Assembly (NCBI RefSeq): GCF_023148685.1
Contig: NZ_JAHXNL010000008.1
Span: forward strand, 150,151-214,150
Direction: 5' to 3'
Length of the DNA stretch: 64,000 nucleotides
Source: Georgenia sp. EYE_87
GTDB lineage: Bacteria > Actinomycetota > Actinomycetes > Actinomycetales > Actinomycetaceae
Made by a program: the position numbers and the translations under genes
In this document: piece after piece, positions 1 through 7,417 of the stretch
How the letters are laid out: each line of letters opens with the position of its first letter
Numbering within the stretch: position 1 is the first letter of the stretch
Notes under the pieces: model-generated
Databases searched by the model: none
What the model saw: only the letters and a program-made list of their open reading frames with translations
Told to the model about the DNA's origin: nothing

Positions 1-458
1 GCCGAGGCGTACGGCACCGGGATCTCGCCGAGGATCGACGAGACGTTGACGATCACGCCCGAGCCCTGCCGCAGCATGTGCTCCAGCGCCGCACGGGTCC
101 CCTGCGCGACGCCCATGACGTTGACGTCGAGCAGGCGGCGCAGGTCCTCGAGCGGCGTGTCCATGAACGGCGCCACGATGCCGACGGCGGCGTTGTTGAC
201 CCAGACGTCAATGCGCCCGAACTGCTCCACCGCGCGTCGCGCCAGGTTCTCGACGGCGGCGGCCTCGGCGACGTCGGTCGGCACGGCGAGGGCCTCGGCG
301 CCGGCGCGCCGGCACTCGCGCAGGACCTCGTCCAGGGCGTCCCGGCGGCGTGCGGCCAGGACGACGGCGGCCCCCTTCCTCGCGAGGAGCCGCGCCGTGG
401 CACGCCCGATCCCGTCCGACGCACCGGTGATGACGACGACGGCTCCGTCGATGCGCAC
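1..458 (-). CDS. SDR family oxidoreductase (3' end outside window)
   Basis: Short-chain dehydrogenase/reductase, N-terminal 152 residues only; the gene runs off the left edge. The Rossmann dinucleotide motif TGASDGIG lies at residues 11-18, the NNA motif at 88-90 and the NVSS segment with the catalytic Ser near 138-141. The catalytic Tyr-x-x-x-Lys lies beyond the window. The GTG start is chosen because GGAGG precedes it by a normal distance and the Rossmann strand begins a few residues later. Substrate cannot be told; the family oxidises alcohols or reduces ketones with NAD(P)(H). Confidence 0.85.
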   Translation of the reverse strand, partial: MRIDGAVVVITGASDGIGRATARLLARKGAAVVLAARRRDALDEVLRECRRAGAEALAVPTDVAEAAAVENLARRAVEQFGRIDVWVNNAAVGIVAPFMDTPLEDLRRLLDVNVMGVAQGTRAALEHMLRQGSGVIVNVSSILGEIPVPYAS

Positions 459-573
459 GATGACCTCCGTGGTGGCGGTGGAGCATCCGACGCTAGGTGC
501 TGGGCACTGCGGACGCGCGCCGACCGCGTGCGGCCGAGTCGCTCCGGAAGCACTGACGTCCGCCTCGGCCATG

Positions 574-601
574 AAAAAAACCCTGGGCGCGGGCCCAGGG
601 T
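574..601 (-). terminator. Rho-independent terminator of tRNA-Ala
   Basis: Read on the minus strand, a perfect 9-bp stem (ACCCTGGGC / GCCCAGGGT) with a 4-nt loop is followed at once by seven T. It lies about 20 nt past the 3' end of the tRNA, so it most likely ends that transcript. It is the only classical T-tract terminator I see in the window. Confidence 0.9.
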
Positions 602-621
602 CTCTCTGCCTTCTCGACGAG

Positions 622-694
622 TGGAGCTAGAGGGATTCGAACCCTCGACCTCTTCCATGCCATGGAAGCGCGCTACCAACTGCGCCATAGCCCC
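622..694 (-). tRNA. tRNA-Ala (GGC anticodon)
   Basis: 73-nt cloverleaf on the minus strand. The acceptor stem pairs GGGGCTA with TAGCTCC and the discriminator is A. The anticodon stem CTTCC/GGAAG encloses the loop ATGGCAT, giving anticodon GGC (alanine, GCC/GCU codons). The T arm is GAGGG-TTCGAAT-CCCTC. CCA is not encoded. A TAAAGT -10 box lies upstream and a strong terminator downstream, so it is probably a single-gene unit. Confidence 0.96.
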
Positions 695-721
695 GTGCGG
701 GTGCCCCGTGGGGCGTGGACT

Positions 722-752
722 ACTTTAGGGCATCGCCTGCCCGCAGAGCCAA
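722..752 (-). promoter_or_regulatory. Candidate promoter of tRNA-Ala
   Basis: On the minus strand TTGGCT (747-752) and TAAAGT (722-727) resemble sigma70-type -35 and -10 boxes upstream of the tRNA. The spacer of 19 bp is longer than usual, so the -35 call is weak; the -10 is convincing in this GC-rich context. Confidence 0.5.
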
Positions 753-795
753 TCCGCGCGGCACCGCCGGAGCGTGAGCCTCGCCACTCCCCTGG

Positions 796-801
796 CACAC
801 T
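796..801 (+). promoter_or_regulatory. -10-like hexamer for leaderless SRAP gene
   Basis: CACACT ends 6 nt before the ATG at 808 and there is no Shine-Dalgarno sequence between. This matches the spacing of leaderless actinobacterial promoters, although the first base departs from TANNNT. Confidence 0.4.
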
Positions 802-807
802 GGCGAC

Positions 808-1521
808 ATGTGCGGACGCTATGCCAACGCCCGGCGGGACGCCGATCTCGTCAACGCCTTCGACATCCAGCAGGTCGTCGGCGAGGAGCTTCCGCCGTCG
901 TGGAACATCGCCCCGACGCAGGACGTCCGGGCGGTGCTCGAGCGCGCGCCGCGCAACGAGCCCGACACTCCCCCGGTCCGCCAGCTGCGCACCGTCCGCT
1001 GGGGGCTGGTGCCCTCCTGGTCGAAGGACCCCGGCTCGGGCGCGCGCCTGATCAACGCCCGCTCGGAGAGCGTGACGGAGAAGCCCTCCTTCAGGCGGGC
1101 CGCCTCGTTGCGCCGGTGCATCCTGGCGGCGGACGGCTACTACGAGTGGCAGAAGATGCCCGACGGCGGCAAGCAGCCGTACTTCCTGCACGCCGACGGG
1201 CCGCTCGCCTTCGCCGGCCTCTACGAGTTCTGGAAGGACCCCCGCCTGCCCGACGACCATCCCGACAAGTGGCTGTGGACCGCCACGATCATGACGACCC
1301 GGGCGGCCGACAGCCTGGGGCACATCCACGACCGCACGCCGGTGGTCCTCCCGCCGGACATGGTCGACGACTGGCTGAACCCGCGCACGCAGGAGCTGGA
1401 GGACGTGCGCGCCCTGATCGACGCCATCCCCGAGCCGGTCCTCGTGCCGCGCCCGGTGGGGAAGGCGGTCGGCAACGTCACCAACGACGGGCCGGAGCTG
1501 ATCGAGCCGGTCGAGGTCTAG
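808..1521 (+). CDS. SOS response-associated peptidase (SRAP/YedK/HMCES family)
   Basis: 237 aa. SRAP proteins cross-link to abasic sites in single-stranded DNA through the mature N-terminal Cys2, protecting the lesion. Family landmarks are present: MCGRY at the N-terminus, INARSE with Asn83, GYYEW with Glu113 and HDRTPVVL containing His174. These correspond to the Cys/Asn/Glu/His active site of E. coli YedK. Length is normal for the family. The ATG must be the true start because Cys2 has to follow Met. No ribosome binding site is visible; a -10-like box directly upstream suggests a leaderless mRNA. It is transcribed away from tRNA-Ala. Confidence 0.95.
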   Translation: MCGRYANARRDADLVNAFDIQQVVGEELPPSWNIAPTQDVRAVLERAPRNEPDTPPVRQLRTVRWGLVPSWSKDPGSGARLINARSESVTEKPSFRRAASLRRCILAADGYYEWQKMPDGGKQPYFLHADGPLAFAGLYEFWKDPRLPDDHPDKWLWTATIMTTRAADSLGHIHDRTPVVLPPDMVDDWLNPRTQELEDVRALIDAIPEPVLVPRPVGKAVGNVTNDGPELIEPVEV

Positions 1522-1602
1522 CGCGCCGCCCGCGCACGCGGGCCTCGCACCCGCCCGCGAGGGTGGGCACGGGACCCGTCTTCTGCGTGCTTCTGCGTGC
1601 CG

Positions 1603-1851
1603 TCAGCCTCCCTGCTGCGGGGCGGTGTTGTCGGTGCCCGGGCCGAGCTGCCGCAGGAACTCGTGGCACTGGCGGGCGCGGTCCGAGTCCTCGGCCATCA
1701 CCTTCTCGAAGAACGCGGCGATGTCCTCCTTGCCGGCGTTGCGGGCGTCGCGGACGTACTGCCCGTAGTCGTGCCCAGCCTTGAGCGAGTGGTACTGCAC
1801 CGAGATGAGGTCGTAGGTGACGTCGTCGAAACCGGTCTCTCCGGTGGCCAT
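1603..1851 (-). CDS. Small helical protein of unknown function
   Basis: 82 aa, starting MATGETGFDDVTYDLISV. It resembles small helical proteins found in many bacteria that carry a YDLISVxYH segment followed by charged helices with an acidic/aromatic FFE-type stretch; no function is established. It is probably cytoplasmic, with no signal or membrane segment. The ATG at 1851 is preferred over an in-frame GTG at 1860 because GGGAG sits about 8 nt upstream of the ATG but almost touches the GTG. It is convergent with the SRAP gene. Confidence 0.7.
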   Translation of the reverse strand: MATGETGFDDVTYDLISVQYHSLKAGHDYGQYVRDARNAGKEDIAAFFEKVMAEDSDRARQCHEFLRQLGPGTDNTAPQQGG

Positions 1852-2089
1852 GCTGCTCACTCCCTAGGTTCTGTCGGGTCTCCTTGTTCGGGCGGGCGCC
1901 CGGGGGCGTTCGCCGGTTCTGCTGCGAGGCGGTCGGCAGGGTCGGACCGCCTCGCCTGGCCGGGGGCACGGGCCACGTCTCCACTGTCGGAGGGCGTGGC
2001 GTGCGACGCATCCTCAGGGAGCGGCCGCCCTCGGCCGGGCCGCACGGTCGCGGTGCCGGGGGTGTCCCGACCGCACGGCGGCTCCTCCC

Positions 2090-3094
2090 TCAGGCGTCCG
2101 CGTCGTGGCTGCCGGTCCGCTCCCCGCCGCCGGGCAGCATCCGTTCGGGGAGCTCCTCGACCGGGATCACCGCCATGTCGTCGACCTTCCAGTCCAGGTC
2201 GATCACCATCTCCCGGGCGAGCCGGAGGTCCTCGAGCGTGGGGTGGTAGCCCGGCCGGGGCACCACGAACGACTCGACGTGGAAGACGTGGCCCTGGTCC
2301 CGCACGCGGGACCCGGCCTCCATCACCCAGTCGAGCGACCCGAGCTGCTCGTCGATGGCGAGCACCAGCGGGTGCGGGTCCTTGCCGTCGTAGGTCTCCG
2401 CGCGCGCGTCCATCAGCGCCCGCACGGCCACCTTGAGATTGCCGACGCCGTCCTTGAGGATGCTGCCCGAGATGAAGAGGGCCGCGGCGGCGTCGGCCCA
2501 CCACAGGCCCAGGCCGATGCCCAGGATGCCGACGATGCCACCCACCGCCGTCATCCAGTCCGCCTTGTTCATGTCCGCGTCGGCGTAGAGCACGCGGTCG
2601 TGCAGCGCCTCGGCGAGGGGCATCTTGGCCCGCCCCAGCAGCACCGGCGGCACGGCCGTGTAGGCGAGCACGGCGATCATCAGCCACCCCGACCAGAACG
2701 TGAGGCCGCCGACCTCCATGAGCCCCACGGGCGGGTGCTCCGCCTTCACCAGGCCCGAGGCCGAGTCGAACACCATGAAGGCCCCCATCGCGCACAGCGC
2801 CGTGGCGGCCACCAGGTGTCCCACGCCGACGGACCGGTGGTAGCCGTACGGGTGCTCCGGCGTGGGTGGGCGCCGCGTGCGGCGGACGGCGAGGAGGAAT
2901 GCGACCGGTGGGATGAAGGAGAGCATGTCCTCCATCCAGGCCGCCTTCATCGCCTGGGAGCTGCCCATCGCCAGGTAGACGCCCGTGACGGCGGTGACCA
3001 GGAAGATGATGGTGACCCATGCCAGTCGGACGGCGCGGCGCAGCGCCCGCTCCTGCTCCTCGGGGAGCTCGGTGTGCCCGAACCGCGCGCTCAT
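2090..3094 (-). CDS. Cation diffusion facilitator (CDF)-type transporter
   Basis: 334 aa integral membrane protein with about five or six hydrophobic segments in the first 220 residues and a soluble C-terminal domain of about 110 residues. The segment ADADMNKADWMTAVGG, with spaced Asp residues in a membrane helix, and the C-terminal FHVESFVV/DDMAV pattern are CDF-like. The family exports Zn, Fe, Mn or Co in exchange for protons. Metal specificity cannot be read here. Its ATG overlaps the TGA of the upstream lipoprotein gene (ATGA), so the two are translated together. The C-terminal 15 residues are low complexity. Confidence 0.8.
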   Translation of the reverse strand: MSARFGHTELPEEQERALRRAVRLAWVTIIFLVTAVTGVYLAMGSSQAMKAAWMEDMLSFIPPVAFLLAVRRTRRPPTPEHPYGYHRSVGVGHLVAATALCAMGAFMVFDSASGLVKAEHPPVGLMEVGGLTFWSGWLMIAVLAYTAVPPVLLGRAKMPLAEALHDRVLYADADMNKADWMTAVGGIVGILGIGLGLWWADAAAALFISGSILKDGVGNLKVAVRALMDARAETYDGKDPHPLVLAIDEQLGSLDWVMEAGSRVRDQGHVFHVESFVVPRPGYHPTLEDLRLAREMVIDLDWKVDDMAVIPVEELPERMLPGGGERTGSHDADA

Positions 3095-3573
3095 GCCGGC
3101 AGCTCCTGGTCCAGGAGGAACCGTTCGAGCTCGACGAGGAACGCGTTCTCCCCCATCGGCGCGGCCATGACGTGCAGCTCCTTCTCCCCCCGCGGCCCGG
3201 TGGTCGCGGTGTATCGGTAGGTCAGGGCCACCTTGCTCGACCACGGCGACTTCGCCGTGAGGCCGCCGATCACCAGGTCCAGCTCGTCGTGCTCGAGCTG
3301 TCCGATGAGCTCCTCCTCGCCGCCGGGCACCCACACGATCTCGGCGCCGACGGACTCGGCGAACCGCTCCACGAGCTCCACCTCGGTCCCGGCCGGGTCG
3401 GCCTCCGGCCCGCCGGGAAGGTCCGTCCACGGGGGGCTCGGCGAGACGCCGACGCGCAGCGTGCCGCCGCTGACCCTGTCGAGCGTGCCGTCGGGGTCGG
3501 TCGGGATGGTGGCGGCGCACCCGCCGGCCGCCAGCAGCAGAGCGAGCGCCGGGAGGATGAACATCCTGGTCAT
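3091..3573 (-). CDS. Short substrate-binding-like lipoprotein
   Basis: 160 aa. A lipoprotein signal (MTRMFILPALALLLAAGGC, lipobox LAAGGC with Cys19) precedes a segment typical of lobe I of family-3 solute-binding proteins: LRVGVSPSPPWTD, then GTEVELVERFAESVGAEIVWV and ELDLVIGGLT. Normal family-3 binding proteins are about 250 residues, so most of the second lobe is missing; the tail ends in a short helical segment. No ABC permease is adjacent. Instead the gene is translationally coupled to a CDF transporter, suggesting a metal or ligand sensor/chaperone role (inference). It could also be a degraded binding protein. Confidence 0.75.
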   Translation of the reverse strand: MTRMFILPALALLLAAGGCAATIPTDPDGTLDRVSGGTLRVGVSPSPPWTDLPGGPEADPAGTEVELVERFAESVGAEIVWVPGGEEELIGQLEHDELDLVIGGLTAKSPWSSKVALTYRYTATTGPRGEKELHVMAAPMGENAFLVELERFLLDQELPA

Positions 3574-3652
3574 GGGCCTAGTCAACCCGGGATTCCGGTT
3601 CCTGCATCTCATGCGGCCCGGCACCGGACGGTGGGGTGCGGAAAGTCTCCGC

Positions 3653-5110
3653 TCAGAGCGTGAGCCAGCGTCGGTAGTCGCCCCAGCGGGCCACCAGCAC
3701 CGTGGCGTCGTCCTCCAGGACGCCACGCTGATGCTCCAGCACCTTGCGGACGAGACGGCGCACCAGCTCGGGTGGCGGGTGCTCCGTGGCGGCCTCGCGG
3801 GCGAGGAAGTCCTCCAGCCGGTCCAGGCCGAAGAGGCCTCCCGTGGCGTCCCTGGCCCCGGTGATCCCGTCGGTGTGCAGCACCAGCCAGTCGTCCGGCT
3901 CCAGCACCTCCTCGGCCACCCGCACGTCCCGGGTCGGCAGACCGAAAGCGGGGCGCTGCCCGCCGGCAAGCACCTTGACCACCTTCCCGCGCCGCAGGAC
4001 GAGGGGCGCCGGGTTCCCGGCGCTGACCCAGCGCAGCCGACCGTGGTCCAGGTCCAGCTCCGCCAGCACGGCGGACACGGTCCGTCCGGTCCTGGCGAGC
4101 TCCTCGCCGATGACGTCGTCCACGGCCATGACCTGGTCGAACAGCGACCCGCCGTTGCGACGGGTGCTGCGGTACGCCGAGAGCGCCATCGCGGTGACGG
4201 TGCCGGAGTCCAGCGATGTCCCGTTCGCGTCGAAGATGGCAAGCGAGGCCCTGCGCTCGGAGAGGGCGTAGTCGAAGGCGTCGCCACCGACGGACTCGCT
4301 GGGCGCGACGATCCCCGTGACCACCACCTTCTCCGTGCCCGCGGTCAGCGGCGGCAGCAGCTGCCAGACCAGCTCGGCCGAGGCGCTGCGGGGCCGCCGC
4401 CGGCGGACGACGTCGAGCGCGTCGCCGTACTTGGTCGTCGTGGTGACGAGGTGGCCGAGGAGGGTGGCGAGCCACGCCAGCTGGCTGTGGAGCAGGGTGT
4501 CGTCCAGGTCGGCGATCGCCCCCGGGACCACCTCGAGAACGCCGAGCCGCTCCGCCCCGTCGACGATCGGGACCCAGAGCCGCGCGTCGCCGTCGGTGCG
4601 GGTGGACCTGATCTCGAACTCGCGGAAGGCGCGGCCCGGCAGCGAGTCGTCCACCCCGCGCCACCGGCCACCGCGCACCGGGCGCAGCTCCACGTGGTCG
4701 TAGTCGACGAGGTAGACGTCGATACCGACCCCGAGCAGCGCGCCGGCGTCGTCGGCCACCGCCGCGATCCGGTCCGGCGGCGCGACGTGCATGCCCTGCA
4801 GCAGGGCGAGCATCGCCGCGAGCGGGCCCTCGGACGGGCGCGGGTCGTGCACGCGGCCGCTGTAGGGCACGCTCCGGACCACGGCGCGTGCCTCGAGGAG
4901 CTCGTTGACGGCCTGCGCGAGCAGGTCTCGTTCCGCCGGTGGCAGGGGCCCGTTGCGCAGGGCGAAGTCCTCGAGCTCGGCCTGGCCGGCGGTCCCGCCG
5001 ATCGCGAAGTACCGGCGCCACCACTCCCCCGGCCCGATGCCCGCACGGTCGGCCACCAGCCGGAGCGCAGCACGCTGCTGGTCCTCGCGGCTGACGGCCG
5101 GCGCGCTCAT
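3653..5110 (-). CDS. GAF-SpoIIE (PP2C-like) protein phosphatase
   Basis: 485 aa cytoplasmic protein. The N-terminal ~90 residues are helical, residues ~100-235 form a GAF-like sensor (LLGVGIDVYLVDYDHVELRPV), and residues ~265-480 a SpoIIE/PP2C phosphatase. The phosphatase shows GGDAFDYAL and AIFDANG (metal-binding Asp), AELDLDHGRLRWVSAGNPAPL, VLHTDGITGARD and DDATVLVARW. Such enzymes dephosphorylate anti-sigma-factor antagonists in partner-switching stress cascades. Start ATG overlaps the stop of the upstream GAF-ANTAR gene (ATGA). No anti-sigma kinase or STAS gene is nearby, so the partner is unknown. Confidence 0.9.
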   Translation of the reverse strand: MSAPAVSREDQQRAALRLVADRAGIGPGEWWRRYFAIGGTAGQAELEDFALRNGPLPPAERDLLAQAVNELLEARAVVRSVPYSGRVHDPRPSEGPLAAMLALLQGMHVAPPDRIAAVADDAGALLGVGIDVYLVDYDHVELRPVRGGRWRGVDDSLPGRAFREFEIRSTRTDGDARLWVPIVDGAERLGVLEVVPGAIADLDDTLLHSQLAWLATLLGHLVTTTTKYGDALDVVRRRRPRSASAELVWQLLPPLTAGTEKVVVTGIVAPSESVGGDAFDYALSERRASLAIFDANGTSLDSGTVTAMALSAYRSTRRNGGSLFDQVMAVDDVIGEELARTGRTVSAVLAELDLDHGRLRWVSAGNPAPLVLRRGKVVKVLAGGQRPAFGLPTRDVRVAEEVLEPDDWLVLHTDGITGARDATGGLFGLDRLEDFLAREAATEHPPPELVRRLVRKVLEHQRGVLEDDATVLVARWGDYRRWLTL

Positions 5111-5826
5111 CGCTGCCGGCGCGCGGTGGACCGGACCAGACCGAGCGCGACCTCCTGGAGGTCGCGGTGCTCACGCCGCGCCAGCGCCACCAGGAGCGCC
5201 AGCGCGTCGGGCTCGTTGAGGTGCTCCCGCTCCATGAGGATCCCTCGGGCCGTGGCCACGAGATCCCGCGAGCGGACGGCCACCCGCAGCTCCTCGCTGA
5301 GCCGACGGGCGTCCTCGGCGGTGCGGGCGTGCGCCACGAGGGTGGCCGCCTGGGCGGCGAACATGCGCAGCAGGTGCTCGCTGGAGTCGTCGTAGGCGCC
5401 GGCGCGCTGCGAGTAGACCTTGATGGTGCCCAGTGACGTGTCCCCGGCGACCAGCGCGGTGCTCACGGCCGACCGGACGCCCGTCGGATGCACGGCCCGG
5501 GACCAGCGGGGCCAGCGGTCCTCGCGCCTCACGTCGGCCACGCGGACCGTGCCGTACCGTTCCCACGCCGTCAGGCAGGGACCCTCGCCGCTCTCGTACT
5601 GCGCCGCATCCACCTGCTCCACGAGCGGGTGCGTCGCGGCCACGGTGATCCGCGCCTCGCCGTCGCGCACGGTGACGCCCGCACCGGTCGTACCCGGGAT
5701 GGCCTCGGCCGCCACGGACGTCACCAGCCGCAGGGCGTTGCGCACGACGCTGTTCGTCAGAAGGAGGCCGGACGCCCCGGCGTAGGCCCGAGCCAGCTCC
5801 TCCGCCAGCGGCAGCGACTCAGCCAA
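5107..5826 (-). CDS. GAF-ANTAR domain regulator
   Basis: 239 aa. Residues ~20-165 form a GAF domain (GAGVTVRDGEARITVAA, then SGEGPCLTAWE). Residues ~175-232 are an ANTAR RNA-binding domain with the diagnostic ARGILMEREHLNEPDALALL. ANTAR proteins bind paired hexaloop RNA stems and cause antitermination. The start is TTG: the codon at 5826 follows GGAGG with about 6-nt spacing and no ATG or GTG lies nearby in frame. Gene order (GAF-ANTAR, then GAF-SpoIIE) and the 4-nt overlap indicate one signalling operon, with output at both RNA and sigma-factor level (inference). Confidence 0.92.
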   Translation of the reverse strand: MAESLPLAEELARAYAGASGLLLTNSVVRNALRLVTSVAAEAIPGTTGAGVTVRDGEARITVAATHPLVEQVDAAQYESGEGPCLTAWERYGTVRVADVRREDRWPRWSRAVHPTGVRSAVSTALVAGDTSLGTIKVYSQRAGAYDDSSEHLLRMFAAQAATLVAHARTAEDARRLSEELRVAVRSRDLVATARGILMEREHLNEPDALALLVALARREHRDLQEVALGLVRSTARRQR

Positions 5827-5963
5827 CAGAGACCTCCGTCCGCCGAGGCCGACGGTGCGGCCGGCCGGCGCCGCCCCGACGCGAGCACCTGCCTCACCAT
5901 AGCCCTGGGGGCTCCCCCGGTCCTGCGGAGCGGGCGCACCCGCGGGTGCCGCGGGACCACGCC

Positions 5964-5969
5964 TATCGT
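5964..5969 (+). promoter_or_regulatory. -10 box for leaderless ankyrin gene
   Basis: TATCGT is followed by exactly 6 nt and then the ATG at 5976, with no Shine-Dalgarno sequence. This is the standard layout of leaderless actinobacterial transcripts and decides the start against the upstream in-frame ATG at 5946. Confidence 0.65.
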
Positions 5970-5975
5970 GGGCGC

Positions 5976-6365
5976 ATGACCGACGAGGACGCCGTCGCGC
6001 TGGCCCACGCGATGTTCGACATGGCCCGGCAGGGGCGGACCGAGGAGCTGTGCGCCCTGCTCGACGCGGGAGCCCCGGTGGACCTGACGAACGCCGGGGG
6101 CGACACGCTGCTCATCCTGGCCGCCTACCACGAGCAGCCCGGCACGGTCCGCGCCCTGCTCGATCGCGGCGCCGACGTCGAACGGCTCAACGACAGGTCG
6201 CAGAACGCCCTCACGTGCGCCGTGTTCAAGCAGGACGCACGGACCGTGCAGATGCTGCTGGACGCGGGCGCCGACCCGGACGCGGGCAGCCCCAGCTCGC
6301 GCGCCACCGCGCAGTACTTCGACCTGCCCGAGATGAGCGCCCTGCTCGACCGGGCCCAGCGGTAG
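5976..6365 (+). CDS. Ankyrin repeat protein
   Basis: 129 aa, made almost wholly of ankyrin repeats: ELCALLDAGAPVDLTNAGGDTLLILAAYH, then VRALLDRGADVERLNDRSQNALTCAV and VQMLLDAGADPDAGSP, each with the LLDxGAxxD signature. Small soluble scaffolds of this kind mediate protein-protein contact; no partner is evident. The start at 5976 rather than 5946 follows from the TATCGT box six bases upstream. It ends only 10 nt from the convergent histidine phosphatase gene. Confidence 0.9.
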   Translation: MTDEDAVALAHAMFDMARQGRTEELCALLDAGAPVDLTNAGGDTLLILAAYHEQPGTVRALLDRGADVERLNDRSQNALTCAVFKQDARTVQMLLDAGADPDAGSPSSRATAQYFDLPEMSALLDRAQR

Positions 6366-6374
6366 GTCGAGCGG

Positions 6375-6992
6375 TCAGTCCAGACCCAGGTTGTAGGCGC
6401 TGAGGCGCCACCCCGGCGCTCGGCCGGGGTTGGGGTGCATGAGGGTCCACCCGCTGTTCTCGAGCCCGGTCAGGCCGAACCAGCTTCCGGGGTCGAGCCC
6501 GAGGAGGACGGTCTGCCCGAGCGTGATCGCAGCGCCGTGGCCGACGACCACGAGGACGTCGTCGCCGGTGAGCTCCGCCGCGGCCTCCTCGATCGCCTCG
6601 GCGACGCGCGTCCCGCAGTCCGCGCGGGTCTCCGCCCCCACGCCGTCGGGCTCACGACCGTGCCGCCAGTCCACGAAGGCCTCCGGCCAGGAGGCCTGGA
6701 TCTCCTCCTGGGTCAGCCCCTCCCAGGCGCCGAAGCTGCGCTCGCGCAGCCGGGCGTCGGTGGTGGGCCGGATCCCCGTGCGGTCGGCGAGGGCCTGGGC
6801 GGTGGCGACGGCGCGCTGCAGGTCCGAGGTGATGATGCGGGTCGGCTCCAGCGCGGCCAGCGCCGTGGCGGCGAGGTTGGCCTGGCGGGTGCCGGCGTCG
6901 TTGAGCCGGATGTCGGACTGCCCCTGAAGGCGACGTGCGGCGTTGAAGTCGGTCTGACCGTGGCGCCAGAGGATGACGGTTCCTGCGGTCAT
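6375..6992 (-). CDS. Histidine phosphatase family protein (phosphoglycerate-mutase-like)
   Basis: 205 aa. The RHGQT motif at residues 10-14 carries the phospho-accepting His11; a second His lies in VVVGHGAAI, and the ERSFGAWEG segment is typical of the branch including cobC/GpmB-like phosphatases. In Actinobacteria a gene of this type commonly follows rsfS, sometimes annotated as glucosyl-3-phosphoglycerate phosphatase; substrate specificity cannot be fixed from sequence. Start ATG overlaps the rsfS stop by 4 nt, so it is the last gene of the nadD-rsfS operon. Confidence 0.9.
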   Translation of the reverse strand: MTAGTVILWRHGQTDFNAARRLQGQSDIRLNDAGTRQANLAATALAALEPTRIITSDLQRAVATAQALADRTGIRPTTDARLRERSFGAWEGLTQEEIQASWPEAFVDWRHGREPDGVGAETRADCGTRVAEAIEEAAAELTGDDVLVVVGHGAAITLGQTVLLGLDPGSWFGLTGLENSGWTLMHPNPGRAPGWRLSAYNLGLD

Positions 6993-7381
6993 GCCCGATC
7001 GTCGCTGTCCGCAGGGACGTGGAGGTCGACCGGCAGCTCGACGACCGGGCAGTCCTTCCAGAGCCGTTCGAGCGCGTAGTACTCGCGGTCCTCCTCGTGC
7101 TGGACGTGGACGACGATGTCCCCGTAGTCCATGAGGACCCAGCGCGCCTCGCTCATGCCCTCCTTGCGCACGGCCTTCGCGCCCTCCTTGTGCAGCGCCT
7201 CGTCGACGGCGTCCACGATCGCCTTGACCTGGCGCTCGTTGCTGCCGGAGACGACGAGGAAGACGTCCGTGAGGACGAGCCGCTCGGAGACGTCGAGCGC
7301 GATGATCTCCTCGGCCTTCTTGTCGGCCGCCGCGCGCGCGGCGACGACGGCGAGATGGCGGGATCGGTCGTCAGCAGCCAC
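6989..7381 (-). CDS. rsfS: Ribosome silencing factor RsfS
   Basis: 130 aa, normal family length. Binds ribosomal protein uL14 and blocks subunit joining when nutrients are short. Family motifs: DKKAEEIIALDVSERL, LTDVFLVVSGSNERQVKAI, WVLMDYGDIVVHVQ and REYYALERLW. The GTG start follows AGGAG. It lies 36 nt downstream of the Pro/Ala-rich membrane protein gene and overlaps the histidine phosphatase gene (ATGA), giving the usual actinobacterial order nadD-x-rsfS-phosphatase. Confidence 0.97.
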   Translation of the reverse strand: MAADDRSRHLAVVAARAAADKKAEEIIALDVSERLVLTDVFLVVSGSNERQVKAIVDAVDEALHKEGAKAVRKEGMSEARWVLMDYGDIVVHVQHEEDREYYALERLWKDCPVVELPVDLHVPADSDDRA

Positions 7382-7417
7382 AGGTCTCCTCGGGACGAAA
7401 AAGTGTCTCCGGCGATC

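Noticed and set aside
2090..3520. Longer CDF reading frame with ~140 extra N-terminal residues
   Set aside because: The extra part overlaps the lipoprotein gene in another frame and is not CDF-like; ATG 3094 with ATGA coupling fits.
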